In this document: piece after piece, positions 7,616 through 14,264 of the stretch
How positions within the stretch are numbered: the stretch's first letter is position 1
Layout of the letters: every line of letters begins with the position of its first letter
Assembly: GCA_036003885.1 (NCBI GenBank)
Contig: DASYSA010000173.1
Location: 1 to 17,874 of the forward strand
Source of the DNA: DASYSA01 sp036003885
GTDB taxonomy: Bacteria; Acidobacteriota; Blastocatellia; UBA7656
DNA length: 17,874 nt
Reading direction: 5' to 3'
Notes under the pieces: model-generated
What the model saw: only the letters and a program-made list of their open reading frames with translations
Told to the model about the DNA's origin: nothing
Database searches by the model: none
Position numbers and translations under genes: made by a program

Positions 7616-8029
7616 ATGCAACGCAGTTCGAAAAAACGAAGAGAGTCGGCAAGAAACGGAAGACTTCCAAACTATGATCTGTCAGAGCCAGACCGAGAGG
7701 AACTCTCTAAAGAGAACCTCGCCGAAATCGGAGCCCGACGAATTCAACACGAATTGGAAGAACACCACTCAACGGGACCCGCGCTGACCGGAGGAGATCT
7801 GGACGCCGACTGGCAGGGAGCCGAAGCCCTGGGAGACGAAGCGGTAGGAGGGCATGCGCCGACCCCGGATCAAAACGTCATCGACGAGATCGGGCAGGCG
7901 GTTGGATTCAATGCGGCAGACGGCGAAGAGCTTTATAGTCTGGAGGAACGTGTGGCTGAAAGAGATCGCAATCGCTGGGAACTTGACCGCCGATCAGATG
8001 GAGACTACGACAACGATCGGAGTCGATGA
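7616..8029 (+). CDS. DUF6335-like protein of unknown function
   Basis: A 137-residue acidic, hydrophilic protein. The frame is open from 7376, but the ATG at 7616 has a clear AGGAG (7605-7609) six bases upstream and the upstream residues look random, so I start there. After a basic N-terminus come residues YDLSEPDREEL, a GARRIQHELEEHH stretch, then LTGGDLDADWQGAE, a GDEAVGGHAPTPDQN stretch, a VIDEIGQAVG helix and an ending ERVAERDRNRWELD. The order GGD(I/L)DA.W, (G)EEAVGG, TPDQ..VDE(I/L)G, and a terminal RWEL matches my memory of DUF6335 proteins, best known in cyanobacteria, whose role is not known. No signal peptide or membrane segment is seen. It is followed by about 340 bases before the next operon and is probably its own transcription unit. 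Confidence 0.78.
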   Translation: MQRSSKKRRESARNGRLPNYDLSEPDREELSKENLAEIGARRIQHELEEHHSTGPALTGGDLDADWQGAEALGDEAVGGHAPTPDQNVIDEIGQAVGFNAADGEELYSLEERVAERDRNRWELDRRSDGDYDNDRSR

Positions 8030-8136
8030 GAAATCGCCCAGCCGCTTCGGTGAGTCGGCGAGTGAAGGCTCGAATCCGACACCTAAGCCTTTCTTCTCAC
8101 CTCGTGGTCGAGGCCACGTCCGCGGAAGGCCCCACC

Positions 8137-8161
8137 TTGGGGTAACTGCAGTTGTCCCCAA
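8137..8161 (+). terminator. possible terminator hairpin after the DUF6335-like gene
   Basis: TTGGGG at 8137-8142 pairs with CCCCAA at 8156-8161, and an inner AAC/GTT pair closes a TGCA loop. It sits about 108 bases after the stop of the DUF6335-like gene. No T run follows, so intrinsic termination is uncertain. Confidence 0.3.
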
Positions 8162-8262
8162 AGATCCAGTCCGCGATGGACGCCGGGCAGTCGACTTGAT
8201 GTGGTGTCGCGCAACGATTCAGCAACGACCGACCCGTGGACAATGGAAAAAGATTTTGAGTC

Positions 8263-8289
8263 TGTCGATCTCCCTGTCTCTCGTTCGAC
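8263..8289 (+). promoter_or_regulatory. ECF42-type promoter (TGTCGA-N17-CGAC)
   Basis: TGTCGA at 8263-8268 and CGAC at 8286-8289 are 17 bases apart, about 80 bases before the first DGPF gene. As I recall it, the published ECF42 target promoter has TGTCGA at -35 and CG(A/T)C at -10, in front of DGPF genes. Sequence, spacing and position all agree, so the operon is probably transcribed by the sigma factor it encodes (9315). Transcription would start near 8296 and leave a leader of about 70 bases. Confidence 0.7.
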
Positions 8290-8367
8290 GTTAACGTAGA
8301 GAAGCCTGGATCAGCCGGAATAGACGTCCGGGAAGCCCGGCTCCGAAATCAGAAAAGGAGACATACA

Positions 8368-8799
8368 ATGCGATTCATGATTATTGTTAAGGCGAACAAG
8401 GACTCAGAGGCGGGCATTATGCCTGACGAAAAGCTCCTGAGCGAGATGGGTAAGTACAATGAAGAGCTGGTGAAAGCAGGCATTATGCTTGCGGGCGAAG
8501 GGCTCCACCCGAGCTCGAAGGGCGCGCGCGTCAGGTTCTCGGGACGGGAGCGCACCGTGATCGACGGACCCTTCAGCGAGACGAAGGAGCTGATCGCCGG
8601 CTTCTGGCTGTGGCAGGTGAAGTCGAAGGAAGAAGCGATCGAATGGGTCAAGCGTTGCCCCAACCCGATGGCCGGGGAGTCCGAAATCGAGATTCGCCAG
8701 GTGTTCGAGGCGGAGGACTTCGGCGCTGAGTTTACTCCCGAGCTGAGGGAGCAAGAGGAGCGGCTGCGCGCCCAGATCGAGAAGCAGACTAAATCGTAG
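8368..8799 (+). CDS. DGPF/YCII-domain protein 1
   Basis: A 143-residue protein of the YCII-related (PF03795, DGPF) family. It starts MRFMIIVKANKDSEAG, continues through EELVKAGIMLAGEGLHPSSKGARV, and carries the family signature in RTVIDGPFSETKELIAGFW, then VKSKEEAIEWVKRCP and a final IEIRQVFEAEDF strand. This is the ferredoxin-like dimeric fold. No enzymatic activity is established for these DGPF proteins, but they are the standard genomic partners of ECF42 sigma factors. A ribosome binding site AGGAG at 8356-8360 is 7 bases before the ATG. The gene is first in the operon behind the ECF42-type promoter, with 21 bases to its paralogue. The charged C-terminal tail after residue about 120 (EFTPELREQEERLRAQIE) is a likely helix. 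Cytosolic, no signal peptide. Confidence 0.93.
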   Translation: MRFMIIVKANKDSEAGIMPDEKLLSEMGKYNEELVKAGIMLAGEGLHPSSKGARVRFSGRERTVIDGPFSETKELIAGFWLWQVKSKEEAIEWVKRCPNPMAGESEIEIRQVFEAEDFGAEFTPELREQEERLRAQIEKQTKS

Positions 8800-8820
8800 C
8801 GACCCGAAGGAGAAACGACG

Positions 8821-9258
8821 ATGCGAATCATGGGACTGCTTAAGGCCGACAAGGAGTCAGAAGCGGGAGTTCCCCCAACCCGGGAGCTGATGGCAGAGAT
8901 GGGGACGTTCATCGAGGAGATTATGAAGGCCGGCGTGCTCGTGGCGACCGACGGGCTCCAGCCAAGCTCGAAGGGCGCGCGAGTCAAAGTGTCCGAAGGC
9001 AAGGTCACGGTGATTGACGGGCCCTTTACCGAGTCAAAGGAGCTTGTTGCTTCTTACGCGCTGCTCGAGGTCAAGTCGATGGCTGAAGCGATCGAATGGA
9101 CCACGCGCTTCCTCAAAGTGCTTGGCGGAGGTCAGTGCGAACTTCGTCCGATCTTCGAGGCGACGGACTTCCCGCCCGAGCTCTTTCCCCCCGAGGAGGC
9201 CGCGCGCGAGGAGGCGTGGCGGAAGGAGATGCAGAAGAAGAATACCGCGAAGCAGTAG
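8821..9258 (+). CDS. DGPF/YCII-domain protein 2
   Basis: A 145-residue paralogue of the gene directly upstream, sharing the frame MR.M...KA.K.SEAG, the stretch LQPSSKGARVKVSE and the signature TVIDGPFTESKELVA, followed by VKSMAEAIEWTTRF and ELRPIFEATDF. The substitutions are spread along the whole protein, so the duplication is old. Ribosome binding site AAGGAGA ends 8 bases before the ATG. It lies 21 bases after paralogue 1 and 56 bases before the sigma gene, in one operon. Two DGPF proteins could form a heterodimer, and by family association may feed a signal to the sigma factor; both statements are inference. The C-terminal tail is again rich in Glu, Arg and Lys. Confidence 0.93.
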   Translation: MRIMGLLKADKESEAGVPPTRELMAEMGTFIEEIMKAGVLVATDGLQPSSKGARVKVSEGKVTVIDGPFTESKELVASYALLEVKSMAEAIEWTTRFLKVLGGGQCELRPIFEATDFPPELFPPEEAAREEAWRKEMQKKNTAKQ

Positions 9259-9314
9259 TCGCGGCGCGGTCGGCTTGCATTGGCGGATGGAAGATGGTGT
9301 GATCGGTAGCCGTG

Positions 9315-10580
9315 ATGGCTACCGACGCACATCGTGCGATTGACGCTGTCTGGAGGATCGAGTCGGCCAGGCTCATCGCCGGTCTCACGCGGATCGTGCG
9401 TGATGTGGGTGTAGCCGAGGATCTGGCACAAGATGCCCTCATCGCCGCGCTTGAACAGTGGCCGGAGTCGGGGATCCCGGACAAACCCGGCGCCTGGCTC
9501 ATGGCGACCGCGAAGCATCGGGCGATCGATCTCTTTCGCCGGAGGACGCTGCTCGAGCGCAAGCACGAGGAGCTCGGTCGCGAGATCGAGGTCAGGGAGA
9601 TGGCCGTGCCGGACTTCGACGCCGCAATCGACGACGACATCGGCGACGACCTCCTGCGCCTGATGTTCATATCCTGTCATCCGGTTCTGTCTACCGAGGC
9701 GCGGGTCGCGCTCACGCTTCGCTTGCTTGGTGGGCTGACAACAGATGAGATCGCGCGCGCGTTTCTCGTATCGGAACCGACAGTCGCCCAGCGAATTGTC
9801 CGTGCCAAGAAGACCCTCGCCGAAAAGCGCGTCCCCTTCGAAGTGCCGCGCGGGCCCGATCTCGCCGCCCGCCTGTCATCAGTCCTCGAGGTCATCTACC
9901 TCGTCTTCAATGAGGGTTACACCGCAACAGCCGGTGATGACTGGATGCGACCCGCGCTCTGCGAGGACGCCCTTCGGTTGGGGCGTATTCTGGCTGAACT
10001 TACGCCGAAAGAGCCGGAGGTCCATGGTCTCGTAGCGCTCATGGAGATCCAGGCGTCGCGTTCACGGGCCAGAGTGGGACCTTTGGGAGAGCCGATCCTG
10101 CTACTGGATCAGAACCGAGCGCGATGGGATCAACTCCTGATCCGGCGAGGTCTCGCGGCGCTCGACCGCGCCCGGGAAGCGAGTGATGCGCTCGGCCCGT
10201 ACGTGGTGCAAGCCGCTATCGCCGCCTGTCACGCCCGTGCACGTACGGCAGAAGAGACCGACTGGCGGCGCATTGCCACGCTCTACGATGCGCTCGCTCA
10301 AGTCATCCCTTCACCGGTCGTCGAGTTGAATCGGGCGGTTGCTGTCTCGATGGCGTTCGGCCCTGCAGCGGGCCTCGAGTTGGTGGATGCGCTGACCTCG
10401 GAGCCGTCGCTGAAGAAATACCACCTTTTGCCGAGTGTGCGCGGCGACCTGCTCTTCAAGCTTGGGCGTTTTGATGAAGCACGGTTGGAGTTCGAGCGCG
10501 CGGCATCACTGACGCAGAACGCCCGCGAGCGCGACCTGCTCCTCAAGCGAGCCCGAGCGTGCGAAGCCGTGCATGGTTAA
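9315..10580 (+). CDS. ECF42-type RNA polymerase sigma factor in DGPF operon
   Basis: A 421-residue ECF42 (COG4941) sigma factor. Region 2 (about 8-80) has VGVAEDLAQDALIAALEQWP and PGAWLMATAKHRAIDLFRRR; region 4 (about 118-178) has LMFISCHPVL, ALTLRLLGGLTTDEIARAFL and EPTVAQRIVRAKKTL. The long extension contains the VIYLVFNEGY segment of DUF6596 and TPR-like helices near the end (PVVELNRAVAVSMAFGP, KLGRFDEARLEFERA). It is third in an operon with two DGPF proteins behind an ECF42-type promoter, so self-activation is likely. I start at ATG 9315; an adjacent GTG at 9312 is an alternative. The ribosome binding site is weak, so coupling to the upstream gene is possible. It is a clear paralogue of the sigma factor at 529, which stands alone. 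No anti-sigma gene follows, as expected for the group. Confidence 0.95.
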   Translation: MATDAHRAIDAVWRIESARLIAGLTRIVRDVGVAEDLAQDALIAALEQWPESGIPDKPGAWLMATAKHRAIDLFRRRTLLERKHEELGREIEVREMAVPDFDAAIDDDIGDDLLRLMFISCHPVLSTEARVALTLRLLGGLTTDEIARAFLVSEPTVAQRIVRAKKTLAEKRVPFEVPRGPDLAARLSSVLEVIYLVFNEGYTATAGDDWMRPALCEDALRLGRILAELTPKEPEVHGLVALMEIQASRSRARVGPLGEPILLLDQNRARWDQLLIRRGLAALDRAREASDALGPYVVQAAIAACHARARTAEETDWRRIATLYDALAQVIPSPVVELNRAVAVSMAFGPAAGLELVDALTSEPSLKKYHLLPSVRGDLLFKLGRFDEARLEFERAASLTQNARERDLLLKRARACEAVHG

Positions 10581-10671
10581 GGCGAGTGTAGCATTGCGAG
10601 AAATGCGGAACGCGCCTTGAGGACGCCCTGGTTCCGTACGAAACTCCAGGCGTAGAGCAAGCCCTCGGCCA

Positions 10672-10701
10672 TTGACAATCGCTTGCGCTTTAGAGTAGAA
10701 C
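10672..10701 (+). promoter_or_regulatory. possible sigma-70 type promoter for the kinase gene
   Basis: TTGACA at 10672-10677 is a perfect -35 box, followed 18 bases later by TAGAAC at 10696-10701, a 4 of 6 match to -10. It is about 97 bases upstream of the TTG start at 10798, in the 217-base gap after the sigma factor gene. The weak -10 box and the 18-base spacing keep the confidence low. Confidence 0.35.
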
Positions 10702-10797
10702 CGACTACGAGCAACCGGACCCGACCAGACACAACACTTACAGGCGTCATACTCACATGCTACTGATCTATGCAGCGTCGGACCCCGAGGTACCCAT

Positions 10798-13700
10798 TTG
10801 ATCTCAGAAGAGATCTCTCACTATCGGATTATCAAGAAACTCGACGCTGGCGGAATGGGTGAAGTGTATCTGGCCGAGGACATCAGGCTCAAGCGGAAGG
10901 TAGCGATCAAGGTGTTGCCCGCCAGCTCGATGACTAATGAACAAGCTAAGAAGCGGCTGCTTCGAGAAGCACAAGCCACTGCTGCGCTCGATCACCCGAA
11001 TATCTGTGCGATTCACGAGGTGGGCGAACATGGAGAGACCGCCTTCATAGCTATGCAATACATCGAAGGCAGCACGCTTCACCGCAGAATAAAGAACAAC
11101 CCGCTGTCGCCAGCCGAAATAGTAGATATCGGAATACAGGTGGCAGCGGCGCTCTCCGAAGCGCACTCGCACGGCATCATCCATCGAGACATCAAGCCGC
11201 ACAATGTCATCATTACTCCTCGCGGGCAAGTGAAAGTACTGGATTTCGGTCTCGCGAAGATTGTTCAGGACGCATCGGCGATCCAAACGACCTCACCCAC
11301 AGAAAGCCGCCTGACCGATACGGGACAAATAGTCGGCACCGTTGGCTATATGTCACCCGAACAGCTCAAGGATTTGCCGGTCGATTCGCGCAGCGATCTA
11401 TTCTCGCTCGGTGTAACACTCTATGAGTGCGCGACTGGTAAGTCTCCTTTCACCGGTTCGAGCAAAATACAAATATCACTGCAGGTCATTCAGCACGACC
11501 CGCCAGGGCCGTCGAAGGTGAATCCAAATATTCCATTCGGGTTGGATGAGATCATACTGAAGGCGCTCGCAAAGGACGTCGATGCCAGGTATCAGTCGGC
11601 GGATGAGATGCTGGCGGATCTCAAAAAGATGCGGGCAGCCATTCACGATGGAAGCGCGCTCAATACTCGGCCGATGACGCAGCTGCCTACCTCGCGGCTC
11701 CGAATGTCTACCTCGATCATGACGCGCAGGATTCAAATGGTTCCGTTTGGCGTTAAGGCTGGATTGTTGATGTCACTGATGGCACTTGGCGTATTCGTGG
11801 CCCTCAGTATGCGGCGACCGTCAACCCGTCAGCCGTCGCCTGAAGCAAAGACGTGGTACGACCGAGGCACAGAGGGTATACGCTCGGGCGCCTATTACCA
11901 GGCGAGCAAGGCTCTGGAGCAAGCAATTCAAATCGACCATGGCTTCGCACTTGCACGCGCGCGGTTAGCTGAGACATACGCCGAAATGGACTACTCGGAT
12001 AAGGCCAAGGAGGAACTGCTCCGTGCGATGGCTCTGGTACCCGAGCGATCATCGCTTCCGGGCGTGGACGGCATGTACCTTGATGCGATCGCGGCTACGG
12101 TCAGGCGCGATTTCACCGCAGCAATTGGATACTACGGCAACATTGCAGCACAGTCGCCGGATTCCGAGAAGTCCAGCGCCTATGTGGACCTTGGCCGCTC
12201 CTACGAAAAGAATGACAACCTCGACAAAGCAATCAAGTATTACGATGATGCGGCCAAGGCAGATCCCCAATCTGCAGCCGCCTTCCTGCGATTGGGCATC
12301 CTTTACGGTCGCCGCCAGCACCCGGAGCAAGCCGGCGAGGCGTTCAGCAAGGCCGAAACGATCTACAGGGCGATGAGCAATCAGGAGGGAGAGGCGGAAG
12401 TGCTTTACGAGCGAGGGGCGATGCTGAGGAGAAGCGGCAGGCTGACCGATGCAAGAACTCAATTGGAAAACGCTCTGGAGATATCGCAGAGAGCCAACAA
12501 CAAGTATCAGTTTGTGAAGACTCAGTTGCAATTGAGCTCACTGTACGCCGCCGAGGGCGATACTGATCGAGCCAGGGACCTCGCGAAAGACGCCATGGGC
12601 ATGGCGCAAGCAGGAAACATACGAGACCTCGCAACCAACGGTCTACTTGAACTTGGTGAAACGCTTCGACTGCGCGGTGAATTCATCGACGCGGCCAAAT
12701 ACTGCAAACAAGCTCTCGAATTAGCCCGGGCGGATAAGACTCGCAGAACGGAGGCGCGCGCTCTGTACTCCCTCGGCAGTATGAATCGTCAGCAGGGAAA
12801 TATCGACGAGGCGATCCCCCTGCTTGAGGAGGCAATAGCGTTCTATCAACCCGCGGGCTACAGGCTTGAGACGTCAAGAGCATTGCTCGTGCTCGCGCGG
12901 GCTCGGCGCGATAAGGGCCAGTATGAAGTCGCGCTGAACACGTTCGAAGAGACGCTCCGACTTGCCAGGGAGCTCGACGATCCGGGAATGTTGGCCGCTT
13001 CGCATTCCAGCATTGGAATTCTGCTCGCCGACGAAAAGGAGAGATATCTTGAAGCTCTTTCCCATCTGGACGAGAGCTACAAGATCAATCAGTCGCTGGG
13101 TGCCAAGGTCGACATGGGATACGACCAAATGAACCGCGGAAGAGTGCTCTGGAAACTGGGCCGCTACCAGGAAGCGCGCGCTGCTCTGGACGAAGCCTTC
13201 AAGATAGCGGACCGCCCCGAAGCAAGCTACAAAGTGGTGCTTGCCTGGGTGCATCTGACGAATTCTCTGATGGCGCTGAGCGAGCGCCGTTTCGCTGACG
13301 CCGAAGCAAAAGGCCGCCAGGCTCTCGAGTTGGCCGGGATTCAGTATAAGGACGTAGCCGTCCAGGCAAAGTGTGGCATAGCTCTGGCGGAGGCCTCATC
13401 GGGCGCGCCTCAATCGGCGAGAAAACTGTGTGATGAAGCTATTGCAACCGCAAAAGAGATGAACCATCCGCGCCTGCTTTCAACCTCGCGCATGGTGCTG
13501 GCTGAGGTCTTGCTGTTGAGCAACGACCCCGAGGGAGCAAAAGCCAATGCGCTCGAGGCGCAAGCCATGTTCGCGCAATCGGCTCAGAAAGACTCTGAGT
13601 GGCGAGCCTGGCTGATCGCCGCCCGCGCAAGCGGGCTGTCAGGCGACAAATCCACGACGATAGATTATGCCTCGCGGGCTGATGCATTGTGCGCGGGACT

Positions 13701-13803
13701 TCAGCAGACCTGGGGAGTGGAAGCATACGAAGGCTATATGCGCAGACCGGACATCCGAACCTACAGGAAACAGCTTAGTCAATTACTTGTGAGCAGCAAA
13801 TGA
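10798..13803 (+). CDS. membrane Ser/Thr protein kinase with TPR tail
   Basis: A 1001-residue protein. Residues 9-280 are a complete Hanks-type kinase: glycine loop AGGMGEVY (17-24), Lys38 in AIKVL, Glu57 in the C helix, HRD at 129-131 with K133 and N136, DFG at 149-151, and YMSPEQ at 184-189 as the APE motif. All catalytic residues are present, so it should be active on Ser/Thr. A basic linker leads to one membrane segment at about 317-337. The remaining 650 residues are a TPR array (for example AKTWYDRGTEGIRSG and YEKNDNLDKAIKYYDDA), probably extracytoplasmic, a common Acidobacteriota layout. The start is TTG, supported by GAGG at 10787-10790; the ATG at 10770 is out of frame. The next gene, a basic small protein, starts 33 bases after the stop. 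Confidence 0.95.
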   Translation: MISEEISHYRIIKKLDAGGMGEVYLAEDIRLKRKVAIKVLPASSMTNEQAKKRLLREAQATAALDHPNICAIHEVGEHGETAFIAMQYIEGSTLHRRIKNNPLSPAEIVDIGIQVAAALSEAHSHGIIHRDIKPHNVIITPRGQVKVLDFGLAKIVQDASAIQTTSPTESRLTDTGQIVGTVGYMSPEQLKDLPVDSRSDLFSLGVTLYECATGKSPFTGSSKIQISLQVIQHDPPGPSKVNPNIPFGLDEIILKALAKDVDARYQSADEMLADLKKMRAAIHDGSALNTRPMTQLPTSRLRMSTSIMTRRIQMVPFGVKAGLLMSLMALGVFVALSMRRPSTRQPSPEAKTWYDRGTEGIRSGAYYQASKALEQAIQIDHGFALARARLAETYAEMDYSDKAKEELLRAMALVPERSSLPGVDGMYLDAIAATVRRDFTAAIGYYGNIAAQSPDSEKSSAYVDLGRSYEKNDNLDKAIKYYDDAAKADPQSAAAFLRLGILYGRRQHPEQAGEAFSKAETIYRAMSNQEGEAEVLYERGAMLRRSGRLTDARTQLENALEISQRANNKYQFVKTQLQLSSLYAAEGDTDRARDLAKDAMGMAQAGNIRDLATNGLLELGETLRLRGEFIDAAKYCKQALELARADKTRRTEARALYSLGSMNRQQGNIDEAIPLLEEAIAFYQPAGYRLETSRALLVLARARRDKGQYEVALNTFEETLRLARELDDPGMLAASHSSIGILLADEKERYLEALSHLDESYKINQSLGAKVDMGYDQMNRGRVLWKLGRYQEARAALDEAFKIADRPEASYKVVLAWVHLTNSLMALSERRFADAEAKGRQALELAGIQYKDVAVQAKCGIALAEASSGAPQSARKLCDEAIATAKEMNHPRLLSTSRMVLAEVLLLSNDPEGAKANALEAQAMFAQSAQKDSEWRAWLIAARASGLSGDKSTTIDYASRADALCAGLQQTWGVEAYEGYMRRPDIRTYRKQLSQLLVSSK

Positions 13804-13836
13804 AGTGAATCTCGACTCAAAGGAGACAACACCAGA

Positions 13837-14037
13837 ATGATGCCCGTAACTCACACGCCAGCACACGATGGCAGCCATTTGCCCTTTCTGTTCGACAGCT
13901 CAGAACGTGATCCCGGCAGCGGTTCCGCACCGGGCCCCGGCGGAAGGCCGGGTGGCAGACCTGGCAACAGGCCCGGCAAGAAAGGCGCAGCGAAAAAGGC
14001 TAGCGCCAAGAAGTCCTCCACGAAAAAAAAGAAATAG
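13837..14037 (+). CDS. small Gly/Pro/Arg-linker, Lys-rich-tail protein of unknown function
   Basis: A 66-residue protein between the kinase and the S41 peptidase. A good ribosome binding site (AAAGGAGA ending at 13826) lies 10 bases before ATG 13837; a second ATG follows at once. The N-terminus (MMPVTHTPAHDGSHLPFLFD) and SSERDP precede a linker with GPGGRPGGRPGNRPG, and the last about 19 residues are almost only Lys, Ala, Ser and Thr, ending KKSSTKKKK. The tail resembles the basic tails of histone H1-like proteins, but there is no folded domain or signal peptide. The tail might bind nucleic acid or be phosphorylated by the adjacent kinase; it could also be a peptide precursor for the peptidase. 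All three are inference. The 33-base gap suggests an operon with the kinase. Composition alone can mislead, but start signals and position favour a real gene. Confidence 0.6.
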   Translation: MMPVTHTPAHDGSHLPFLFDSSERDPGSGSAPGPGGRPGGRPGNRPGKKGAAKKASAKKSSTKKKK

Positions 14038-14264
14038 CCGTACGGTATCTCTCAGGCTCGTTAGCCATCTCTGGCCGATCACGCTTCAATGGCGCTCGGC
14101 CGGCGGCGCGGATCTGCGCGCGAACGTTGGAATATCGACCGCTGTTCCGCTCTCATCCGCACAACTCGATTGGGATCGTGTGTCAACTGTTGTCTGGACA
14201 GTCTCATGTCCGCGAAGTACCTAGAGAGATCAGCGCAAGTCTTGTCGGAGTATGGGAGGATCCA

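Larger units (their letters stand above)
8030..8367. other. intergenic region with hairpins and the ECF42-type promoter
   Basis: The first half holds overlapping inverted repeats at 8100-8118 and a hairpin at 8137-8161; the second half holds a TGTCGA-N17-CGAC promoter at 8263-8289 and a CCGGG-AAG-CCCGG hairpin at 8328-8340 in the leader, just before the ribosome binding site AGGAG (8356-8360). An open frame at 7854-8294 is a shadow of the DUF6335-like gene running into this gap. Confidence 0.6.

Noticed and set aside
8062..8086. tRNA-like T arm (GGCTCGAATCCGAC)
   Set aside because: It resembles a TpsiC loop, but there is no acceptor, D or anticodon stem around it.
14127..14264. N-terminal extension of the S41 reading frame from ATG 14127
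   Set aside because: The 46 residues have no conserved look, no ribosome binding site precedes 14127, while GTG 14265 has GGGAGGA at proper distance.
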